A program made the translations under genes and the position numbers. A stretch of DNA of 64,000 nucleotides, from contig OZ020267.1 of NCBI GenBank assembly GCA_963971225.1, positions 125,702,068 to 125,766,067 of the forward strand. Direction: 5' to 3'. The notes under the pieces are model-generated. The model was not told the origin of the DNA. It ran no database searches and worked only from the letters and a program-made list of their open reading frames with translations. Origin of the DNA: Melieria omissa (lineage: Eukaryota > Arthropoda > Insecta > Diptera > Ulidiidae). Below are positions 56,067-64,000 of the stretch, piece by piece. The number at the start of each line of letters is the position of its first letter. Position 1 is the first letter of the stretch.

Positions 56067-56736
56067 GCCATTTCATCATGAACAGGTTGACAAAAGAAAA
56101 TAACACCGGCACACAAAAAAAAAAGTGGTCTGTACATTTGACTAGACCCACCTATCCTTATGTATTTCGGTGCGCTGAAACCGAATCCGAGGTCAGTTTT
56201 GTCCGTACACCCTAAAAATTTTGAGTAAATTGCAAAAAACCGCCATTATTTTTGATTTTTTGCCATTTTTTGCAGTTTTTTGCAATTTACTCAAAATTTT
56301 GAGGGTGTACGGACCAAACTGACCTCGGATTCGGTTTCAGCGCACCGAAATACATAAGGATAGGTGGGTCTAGTCAAATGTACAGACCACTTTTTTTTTT
56401 GTGTGCCGGTGTAATGGTTCAGTTCGCGAAGTTTACCGCAAGCTCCGTCCATCAGAGCAATTAAATCGGTTAACCATGGGTCGTTTTCGCACTACGTTTA
56501 CTCTATGTGATAATACGCATCCGCAGAGACATCGAACAGTGCGCACCGAAGAAACAATTGCCGCTGTAGAGCAAAATGTTGAAGAGGACCCGAATGAATC
56601 GATTCGCCACCGTGCACAGCAATTGGAGTGGTTGAAAATTGGACCTGTAGAATTGGCTTTATTCGAGCCAGCCACGGCGGCCACATGCCCGAAATCATAT
56701 TTAAACATTAACGGCATAAAATTATCCTTCCAATAA
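56067..56736 (+). pseudogene. Truncated Tc1/mariner-like transposase split by the nested MITE
   Basis: Removing 56104-56411 and one TAA joins MNRLTKEN directly to NGSVREVYRKLRPSEQLNRL in the same frame. It continues FRTTFTLCDNTHPQRHRTVR, TEETIAAVEQNVEEDPNESI and RHRAQQLEW. This is the N-terminal DNA-binding part of a transposase type abundant in insects (SVRxVxRxLRP, then RTEExIAAV). After RHRAQQLEW the frame jumps to unrelated sequence and a stop at 56734, so the catalytic domain is missing. The usual leucine-rich stretch between MNRLTKE and NNGS also appears to be missing. Confidence 0.65.
56104..56411. mobile_element. 308-bp fold-back MITE with TAA duplication, nested
   Basis: Two ~140-bp arms are near-perfect inverse copies: CACCGGCACACAAAAAAAAA, then TGGTCTGTACATTTGACTAG, GGTGCGCTGAAACCGAATCC and TTTTGAGTAAATTGCAAAAA on the left, mirrored on the right. 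TAA lies at 56101-56103 and 56412-56414. The CACCG start and TAA duplication resemble those of the 26069 element. Confidence 0.92.
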
Positions 56737-56816
56737 AGCCAAATTGATGGACATTAAAACGATTTTCTTGTGTTTTATTTCAATTCGAAGTTCTATACCT
56801 CTAAAAAAACACCCTA

Positions 56817-57700
56817 TATTTAATAATTTAACTTTTGATAATTTTTAATAATTCTTATATGCCATTAGATAAACTATTATACACGAAAATCTTTTGATAC
56901 AGGGTGAAGTTCACTTTTGGGAGTTAAAGTAATTTGATTCAATCTAAGTAAATGCATGACATAGGTTAGGTTGAAGTGGCTGTCATTGGGATTTTATTGC
57001 AAAACACACTTGGGCCACAAGTTGAGACATTGATAACACAAAAAGACAGAAGCTTTTGAAAGATTGCCAGAAGGAAAGCCAGTTGGATTGGTGGAAGAAA
57101 CCTGATAGACCTCTTACAATATATTGCCTGTACTTAGCTCATCTAAATTACCAAAGAAAGAAGCGACTAAAACTATCTATCTCCATCTACAGACAGAGCT
57201 GAGCAGTGGCAAAGCCTTCTTCTACATTTAGGAAACTGGAACAATAGTCCCAACTTTAAAGACCTTAAGTCCATTGGCATGTTGTACGAATCGACTGTCC
57301 GTCTGCTGCTGGCGGCACTCACGTTAGAAATTCGACATTCAATGTCTGTCTGCTGCCTATCTGCTTAGCTAGACAAGAAGAACCTCAAGTATGCCTAAGA
57401 GACAACTTCATTAGACGCCCACTTTGAATGTTCCAAGAAAATGTCAAACTACACAAATTATGCGGCATGCATTGCTGTCTGTTGATTGAGACTATATTGC
57501 TACTCAATTTGTTAAGTTCAAGTTTTTATGTTTTTTATGTAATTCCTATATTGTTACGTAATTTGGCATTTGCCGAAATGTCACTTTGAAAAGGTTTTTA
57601 TACGCAAATAAATAGAATTGCCCAAAATACGAGAGGCGATTAGGCAGAGGAAATCCTTCGATATAAAATAAAATAAAATAGCTGCAAAAACTCCTTCATT
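56817..57700. other. Non-coding stretch, possible old dispersed repeat
   Basis: ATAGGTTAGGTTGAAGTGGC at about 56962 begins text that resembles a common insect repeat and weakly parallels 4780-4860. 57480-57690 is AT-rich with an AAAATAAAATAAAATAG tract near 57664. Confidence 0.3.
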
Positions 57701-58428
57701 TGGCCGCCACATTTGAGTGTCGATAACAAAAGCAACAACAACAGCAACAACAATATTGCAATCGCAATATCCTTAAGTGGCTATACCGATGGTCGTTTCA
57801 ATATTTAAACTACACAGTCGACACGTAGTACGTGAGCGTGACCCTGTCACCGATTGGGCGCCCAGCCACCGCACACAAGCCAACATATGCGTGCAAGTGT
57901 AACGCATGTGTACTCACATTTTCTTATCGTGTAAGTTGTAGGATAAAATCTAAAATGAAGCTTAAACTTATTTGGGTCTTTTGCCTGATTTTGTTATTGT
58001 ATTTGAATTAGTGTAATGAAAAGTGTTTGCCATAAGCTGCCTTATGGTCGGCCCAGCTGCGTTGCGCTCGACTCGACTCGACATATGAGAGGTTTACTGT
58101 TGCTGCCTGCTAACCGTAGGTAATGATGACCTTATAAGCACACACACACACATAAATACGTACATGCGCTCATGCAAACTGGCTGGGGACTGGCTCACAC
58201 CGGGACGTGCTTATTTGCACGAGTACTCGGGCCATATGTATCATTCATGGTAACCCGAAATGGATTGATAATATCCCACAAATGATTAACTTTTCAATAG
58301 TGGCGAACGAAGCGGAGCGTGAGGTGCAGCCGCTTTGCTTTTGTGCGCTGACAAATTGAATGCTGTGCTCGCTTGGGCTTCTTTTCCACCCACTCAGCGC
58401 AAGGTTGGTTGTACGTATGCGTGCGTGT

Positions 58429-58460
<32 letters not shown>

Positions 58461-59220
58461 GGGAGTGTGTACAGTGGCCATTTTCATAGCATTAGATATG
58501 CTAATAGTTGGGATTTGATTGCCAACGCAAATTGTCGCAGTAGTTTCACACACACACACACAGTCACTTTTCAATACCAATCCATGTATGTGTGTGTGCT
58601 AGTCAGCCTTAGTGCGGCTTTACATGCGAAATTTACTTAAAATTTGTCTTTCACTTAAATCAATACATTTGCATACAAAGTCCTTGGCGCAAGTCAGACC
58701 AAGATTTCCTTACCTTCCACATTGCGTCGAGCTGTGCTGCGCTGCGCTGACAGCAGTTTAGACGCTTCGCTTTGCTCGTAAAGCAAGTTGACATTTCTCA
58801 AATTGCTGATTGTGCAGATTTTTCCCGGTCCAAATGTTTGCTTTTACTCTAATTTGGGAAATCCTCGCTCACACACACACACACACATACACACACAAAG
58901 AACAGTCAAACGTGCGTCACATTAATTTATTGACTTTAATGAATTATCGAATCGCTGTCAATGTCAGCACAGCCAGCACAGCGTGAGTGAGTAACCAAAA
59001 ATATATAATTACATCATTTGTCTGCGATTTGAGATATTCGGTCGCTGCTCACTGCGTAATTGGGGCAATTAACTGCCCGCGGAACAGTTGGACGCAGCTG
59101 TCGTCATTACTTGCTGCCTTTAAATTTATTTATTTTGTGTTTGTTTCGACATTCTTGTTGTCTGTTGTGGCAATTAAAACGATCACCCAATGATACATTT
59201 CACTGTGTTTGAACTTTTTG
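57701..59220. other. GC-richer island with CA/GT microsatellites
   Basis: GT repeat at about 58424-58460 and CA repeats at 58547-58562 and 58869-58886 lie in non-repetitive DNA that also has an AACAACAACAGCAACAAC tract (57732). Antisense open frames at 58245-58640 are largely translations of the microsatellites. Candidate regulatory DNA. Confidence 0.35.
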
Positions 59221-59766
59221 ATTTGTTTTTTTTTTTAGAGATTCGCGCATTTGTTGACTACTAATTGTTTTGCAATATTTACAAAAATTTAACAATTCAA
59301 GCGGGAAACAACCACAAAATAAAGTTCGCAGCATGTGGAATTCGGAATTGAGATACTGTCAAACTTTAAGCAAATCCAGATGGGATCAGAAAATCACTTC
59401 GGTTAATAGACAATTTATTATACACAAATGATAATATTTTTGGTTTTTTTATTCAAAGAAATTAGTGATTTCTGTTTGGATTTTACTCCTCCGTTTTTCT
59501 TTCTCAACAAAAGCTTCTAACATTTCTACATTTAGAGAAGTAAACACAATAGTCACAAATTATATTTTTCGAGAGTAAAGTTCTAAAGTGCATTCTATAC
59601 GCTTTGCTAAGGTCTTTGATTCACGAACCACTTTGAAAGCTTAGACATTTCAAAATGACGTTTTTTTATTAACAGAACTTTAGAGAATTCCATTGTATTG
59701 AAATTTTTCTGCATGTTTGATTTTTGTGTTGTAAACTTATAAATGTTTAAGACTTTTTATGTTTCA
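59221..59766. other. AT-rich non-coding stretch
   Basis: Nothing recognised before the mariner insertion. Confidence 0.35.
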
Positions 59767-59768
59767 TA

Positions 59769-61061
59769 ACACTTCGTTCAATAATGTGTGTGACTGACAC
59801 ATAGATGGCGGCACTAACACTAAATCAATATTTTTTTTCGAAATTGTGAACCTTTTTAGGCTTACTGTCAAAATTATATGTCAATCCGACCATTAGTTTA
59901 CAAGTTACAGTGCTTTAAGTGACACTACTTTTGAGTTTTCAAAAAAAATGAATTCAAAGCAATTCCGTGTGCTGATTTATCATTGTTTTTTAATGAAACA
60001 AAATACTGTTCAATGCCAGGAATGGCTTGAAAAACATTATTCGGACTCTGCTCCATCAAAAAGAACCATTTGTTATTGGTATGCCGAACTCAAACGTGGT
60101 CGTACAGACACCGATGACATTCCAACTACTGGACGGCCAAATGACGCTTTTATTCCGGAAAACGTTGAAAAAACACTGAAAATCATTATGTCCGACCGTA
60201 AAGTGAAAGTGGGGGAGATTGCTGACATTCTAAAGATATCAGCAGGCAGTGTACACACCATAATACACGAACATTTGGTTATGAAAAAGGTGTTTTCGAA
60301 ATGGGTGCCGCGTTTGCTCACACCGGAGCAAAAACAACAACGAATCGATGATTCAAAGAGCTGTTTGGACATGTTTACGCGCAACAAGTCGGAGTTTTTG
60401 CGTCGGTACATCACAATGGATGAAACATGGATCCACCATTTCACTCCAGAGTCAAATCGGCAGTCTGCTGAGTGGCATGCAACCGGTGAAAGCCGCCCAA
60501 AGCGTCCAAAGGCACAAACATCGGCTGGCAAGGTTATGGCGTCAGTATTTTGGGATGTGCACGGAATAATATTCATCGACTATCTTGAGAAAGGGAAAAC
60601 AATCAATAGCGACTATTATATAGCGTTGTTGGAACGTTTGAAAGAAGAAATCGCGATTAAGCGGCCCCATATGAAGAAGAAAAAAGTGTTGTTTCACCAA
60701 GACAATGCACCGTATCAGAAGTCGATGAAAACGATGGCAAAAATGCATGAATTGGGCTTCGAATTGCTTCCTCATCCCCCGTATTCTCCAGATCTGGCCC
60801 CCAGCGACTACTGGCTCTTCGCAGACCTCAAAAAGATGCTCCGTGGTAAGAGATTTGGCTCAAATGATGAAGTAATCGCCGAAACTAACGCCTATTTTGA
60901 AGGCAAAGAAAAATCGTTCTACAAAGGCGGTATCGAAAGATTGGAAAAGCGTTGGAATGATTGTATCTCCCTAAAAGGGGACTATGTTGATGAATAAAAC
61001 CGAATTTTGGCAAAAAAATGTGTTTTAATTAGTTAGTCACACACATTATTGAACGAAGTGT
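59769..61061 (+). mobile_element. Complete irritans-type mariner (1293 bp)
   Basis: The TIRs begin ACACTTCGTTCAATAATGTG and continue TGTGACT for ~30 bp with one mismatch. TA flanks both sides (59767-59768, 61062-61063). The transposase frame inside is open from ATG to stop. There is no nested insertion or deletion. It has every part an autonomous element needs. Confidence 0.96.
59948..60997 (+). CDS. Mariner transposase, irritans subfamily (349 aa)
   Basis: The enzyme excises and inserts its own element at TA by cut-and-paste in the nucleus. Starts at the ATG preceded by a run of eight A. HTH1 lies at about residues 20-50 (SKRTICYWYAELKRGRTD), GRP at about 62, HTH2 around 87-105 (VGEIADILKISAGSVHTIIH), WVPRLLTPEQK at about 120, YITMDETW with the first Asp at about 157, HQDNAP with the second at about 250, and PYSPDLAPSDYWLF with the third at D34D spacing. 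Length is one residue more than Himar1, which it resembles strongly by eye throughout the catalytic domain. In DNAPYQ, the position after DNAPx is Gln where related transposases usually have His; this could lower activity. No stops or frameshifts. Confidence 0.93.
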   Translation: MNSKQFRVLIYHCFLMKQNTVQCQEWLEKHYSDSAPSKRTICYWYAELKRGRTDTDDIPTTGRPNDAFIPENVEKTLKIIMSDRKVKVGEIADILKISAGSVHTIIHEHLVMKKVFSKWVPRLLTPEQKQQRIDDSKSCLDMFTRNKSEFLRRYITMDETWIHHFTPESNRQSAEWHATGESRPKRPKAQTSAGKVMASVFWDVHGIIFIDYLEKGKTINSDYYIALLERLKEEIAIKRPHMKKKKVLFHQDNAPYQKSMKTMAKMHELGFELLPHPPYSPDLAPSDYWLFADLKKMLRGKRFGSNDEVIAETNAYFEGKEKSFYKGGIERLEKRWNDCISLKGDYVDE

Positions 61062-61063
61062 TA

Positions 61064-61360
61064 CTCTTCATATTTTGAGTAGTATTGGAGTATAATTAAA
61101 AAAAAATATTTCTTAGCGAAAATATTACTCAGACCGACAGTATTTTGACCCATCCAAAAGTCGCAAGAGAAACTAGATATCATTCATAGTGACATACTAA
61201 AATACTCAGTTTTTCATTTCATTTGATGATCCAGACACCGGCACAGATAGCTTGTGATGAATTGATTCCAGCTCTACTTAAACATGATAACTTCACTATG
61301 TATACAAACTTTTCAAGAAGCCTTGTTCCAATCGATGGACACCAGTCAGCTCCAATTTTA
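61064..61360. other. Non-coding stretch
   Basis: No feature beyond short antisense open frames at 61219-61447 that extend into the next repeat. Confidence 0.3.
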
Positions 61361-61895
61361 GGAGTTTGGTTTCTTAAGCTTTCAGCATTCAGAAACATAG
61401 CAAAAGGAAGAATCCAGCAGAAAAATACTTTCAAAATTTCTTTATAATCTTCGATTTTACTAATTCGGATTCTAATGCTTTCAGGATTCAGGAATCTAGC
61501 AGAAAGAGAGAACCTAGCAGAAAGTCTTTGTTCCGGCCGAGGGACGAAGCGTATATTTATATGCGTTTTTATGCGTTAAGTAATAGAGAACTATGCTGAA
61601 AAAGACTTTGTTCTGATCGATATTCTATCTTTTATCTTTGTTTTCACTACTTTGGATTCTATTGCTTTCAGGATCCTGGAATCTAGCAGAAAATTATAAC
61701 CTAGCAAAATACTTTTTGTTCCAGTCTATGGACATCAAAGAAGCTCGACATTTCTTTACTATATCGATGTCCTTACTTCAGATTCTAATGCTTTCAGGGA
61801 CCACGAACCTAATAGAAAAAGAGAACTTAGCAGAAAAGCACGTTGCTTCGGTTTATCGCTGAGTTTACTAGTTTAGATTCTTATGCTTTTAGAGT
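61360..61895 (+). repeat. Degenerate tandem repeat with GATTCTAATGCTTTCAGGAT core
   Basis: The core occurs at about 61376 (AAGCTTTCAGCATTCAG), 61468, 61652, 61783 and 61877 with spacings of about 92, 184, 131 and 94 bases. Cores are usually followed by GGAATCTAGCAGAAA-type text, and TTGTTCCAATCGATGGACAC-type text separates several units. Uneven spacing suggests an old array with deletions. Confidence 0.7.
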
Positions 61896-62085
61896 GACGA
61901 ATATATATAACGTAGACAGTGATGATTGTCACTTGAATTCATTTTTCCAATAAAAATAAAGTGAATGGCAAAGCGCTCTGCTTCGAATGTGCAGCATCTG
62001 ACAGATAGTAGGATAGAATTGCCTGCAGAAGGATTCCGTTTTCTAGACGTTGGTAGCCGAGTAGTGCTACCTACAAGTTAAGTAT

Positions 62086-62164
62086 AAATAAAATAAAATA
62101 AAATAAAATAAAATAAAATAAAATAAAATAAAATAAAATAAAATAAAATAAAATAAAATAAAAT
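62086..62164. repeat. AAAAT pentanucleotide microsatellite
   Basis: About 15-16 consecutive AAATA units, essentially perfect. Confidence 0.97.
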
Positions 62165-62246
62165 ATAATCACCTATTTAAAAAAAAAAACCGAAGCTATC
62201 AAAATATCACAAAAAAAAAAAATTATTTAAAGTACTATGTTGATAG

Positions 62247-62935
62247 TTTAAGGGGTTACGCCACTGTAACCGCTCAAAAAAAAGGGTTTTTTGGGATTTT
62301 TTTCCTCGCTTTCAAAAAGTTTGTAGAAGAAGTTATTCACAGGTATTATTGGACACATATTAGACTTTATTTTGGAATTTTTTTGACACAGCAATATCAA
62401 CATATAGGTGGCTCCACTGCATCCTCCTAGGCTATGTTTTCCCTGCAGGGCTTCACGGCACGCAGCACTGAAGGTGCAATTTTGAATCTGCGACAAAATA
62501 AAAAATTCCTATTAATCTAGAGGCTTTTTGCTAGAGAAGATCGGGTGGATTTTTAAAAATATTGATTTTTAAAATATTGGCGGGAGTTTTAAAAAATTTT
62601 TTGATTTTTGAGGTAAAAAATGACATGTCTTTTGTTAATTAAAAATCAACAAATCGAGTTATCAAAAATTCCACACGATCTTCTCTAGATAATGTTATTG
62701 TTAAGATCCAGTCAAAATTTTAAGTCAAAATATTGAAAATTGTTCGAGGTGTGCTGCGTGCCATTTTGAAAAATCGTGTTTCGAGAAAAACGCGTTCAAA
62801 GTTTTGGGAATGGGTTTCTATGGGCATAACTGAAAAATTCGAGATGCAAAAATTGTTTACCATTAGTCGGCAATGCCAGGACCATAGAGCTGGCCTTCAA
62901 GGTTCAAAAATGCCTCATTCGCCTCCTTCCTGACT
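62247..62935. repeat. Probable dispersed arthropod repeat, incomplete
   Basis: AAGGGGTTACGCCACTGTAA at the left looks like a transposon end. TTTGAAAAATCGTGTTTCGA then GAAAAACGCGTTCAAAGTTT near 62764 is text I associate with a widespread insect repeat. No matching right end is found before the GC-rich sequence at 62940. The open frame on the minus strand 62496-62248 lacks known domains. Confidence 0.35.
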
Positions 62936-63009
62936 GATTTATTGAGCGAGCGCGCCTCTTTCGCCGCGTCGCTCAAAGCGGAAAAGTTCGCGGAAGCGAG
63001 AACGTCGGA

Positions 63010-63246
63010 ACGTTGGAATGGACCTACAGTTTTATGCCGATTCCGAACGGCGAGTTGGGAGCTTTTTCATAGGCAATTTGTTTTCTCAGAGGTTTGGCAT
63101 TTCCTGCTGAGAGGACAGCCGCCGAAAGAAAAATTGTTGTTTTTCTTTTTTTATTTGGTGTTAACGCAACGGAGTCTTGAACCTGAGTTCGAGCGCCGCA
63201 TTTGACTCGCGGCCCAACGCACCAGCCAACTGTGCCACGGCGACTC
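63010..63246 (-). mobile_element. tRNA-headed SINE-like element
   Basis: On the minus strand from about 63246, TGGCACAGTTGG (63237-63226) fits the pol III A box (TRGYNNAGYGG type). GGTTCAAGACTCC (63183-63171) approximates the B box, about 42 bases downstream. The body contains CGGCGGCTGTCCTCTC, AAAAAGCTCCCAACTC, CCGTTCGGAATCGGCATAAA and ACTGTAGGTCC, text I recognise as a repeated unit in tephritid-type flies. The 3' boundary is approximate and no target duplication was identified. Confidence 0.5.
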
Positions 63247-64000
63247 ATAAATACTTAAACAATAACAATTTCACCATCTGTTTAATTGAATTATCTAGAA
63301 AGCGTCAGTTGAACGTCAACAGTAGACTGACGTGGTAAGCGAGCCAATCCTGTCATGTTTCTACCTCCGTGCTGAGATTTTTATGTGATTGCTCAAACAC
63401 AGTTACTGAAAATTTGCCATGAATGTTGCACAGCAATTCAAATGTTTTAAACTTACATACACACACACACACGTGTCGTATGCACAAATATTCATACTTA
63501 TGTATGTGCATGTGAATACGAACAAACCGGCAAATCCCAATTGTCCATTTTGAACATTCAATGGTGAACGTAAATCTTCGTTAGAATACTGCGAACTACA
63601 TAAGTCAGCATTTGAAAATGGCCAACAGTAAGCGGCACGTAGTGCAAAAACAAAACAAAAAAAAATCAAAATCAAAGGGAAAATCAAAAACAAAACCAAC
63701 AAGTTACGACCAAAACATGCACAGCCATCTACGTGGCGGCGGCAAATCGTTTCGCCACCAGTAGCGGCCGGTGAATGTTGGTGAAATATGAATGCAAATG
63801 GCCGTGAAACTGTTGGCGAGCGCCAACAACAAAACGACGCGCAATAAATGCGCCGAACTGCGCCCGGCACACGCGCCTAAACGGCCAACGGCCAACGGCC
63901 AATAGAACGCAATGCAAATATTTAGTGCTGCCGCCAACAAACCGCACACTGTACAACAACAAAAATACGATGCTGCGAAATATCGACAGCCAAACGGTGG
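63247..64000. other. GC-richer island at the window edge
   Basis: Contains ACACACACACACAC at about 63460 and AAAACAAAACAAAAAAAAAT near 63647. Open frames on the minus strand (63403-63962) overlap in several phases and lack known domains. CGGCCAACGGCCAACGGCCA at about 63881 is a short tandem repeat. Confidence 0.35.

Larger units (their letters stand above)
55968..56814 (+). mobile_element. Tc1/mariner-like deletion derivative, host of a nested element
   Basis: Ends GGGTGTTTTTTTTAGAGGT and (inward) GGGTGTTTTTTTAGAGGT are TIRs of about 18 bp flanked by TA (55966-55967, 56815-56816). Without the nested 308-bp element and its duplicated TAA it is 536 bp, far below a complete element, and it retains only the 5' part and the very end of a transposase gene. 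Confidence 0.8.

Noticed and set aside
58245..58640. Antisense open frames of 101-111 codons
   Set aside because: Largely translations of GT and CA microsatellites, with no conserved features.

Overview
This is AT-rich eukaryotic DNA of dipteran character. Introns are very short (54-58 nt candidates), CAA/CAG/GTT triplet runs and CA/TG microsatellites are common, and mariner-type, piggyBac-type, hAT-type and non-LTR remnants are dense. A tRNA-headed SINE-like element near 63.1 kb and a mauritiana/rosa-type mariner fit a tephritid fruit fly or close relative, but that is an inference. I found no exon of a recognisable host gene. Long open frames outside transposons mostly begin at TTG/CTG, lie in GC-richer or triplet-rich DNA, and resemble no protein family I know. 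The window is best read as an intergenic region or giant intron: islands of GC-richer, non-repetitive DNA (candidate regulatory sequence) separated by transposons and satellites.

Layout. 1-345 is a purine-rich degenerate repeat. 3415-4299 is a decayed mariner with visible ends. 8064-8226 is a tiny TTAA-flanked palindrome. 9721-12382 is a transposon cluster: an internally deleted mariner, a decayed second mariner family, and a Harbinger-like MITE whose relative has an end immediately beside the second mariner. 17.0-18.0 kb is a TTAC microsatellite split by a second copy of that MITE. 19.4-20.2 kb holds non-LTR tails. 23605-24099 is a TTAA-flanked MITE, followed by a 1.2-kb minisatellite with an 11-bp unit. 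26069-28443 is a 2.4-kb element with 0.8-kb inverted arms, flanked by TAA and carrying a broken, intron-containing gene of an uncharacterised multicopy arthropod family. 30-32.7 kb has reverse transcriptase remnants, one with a YADD motif. 33.0-34.7 kb has an 83-bp TTAA element, then a tandem duplication with a deleted mariner in one copy. 38.8-39.9 kb has a hAT MITE with a perfect 8-bp duplication beside a diverged inverted repeat. 48242-49528 is a full-length mariner nested in a decayed arm of the 26-kb element family. 49937-52020 has two adjacent related elements with CCCTACAAG ends and ACCGGTTA-like motifs. 53396-55244 is an internally deleted piggyBac-like element. 55968-56814 is a Tc1/mariner-like element interrupted by a 308-bp fold-back element. 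59769-61061 is a complete irritans-type mariner with an open transposase. 61.4-62.2 kb is tandem repeats, and 63010-63246 is the SINE.

The genes present are almost all selfish-element genes. The only transposase that looks complete, with a normal start, is the irritans-type one. The mauritiana/rosa-type family has three copies: the full-length one has lost its canonical ATG, while the two deletion derivatives keep the ATG, intact termini and an open frame for the N-terminal DNA-binding half. The 26-kb element family has at least three representatives and is my best candidate for an undescribed transposon group.
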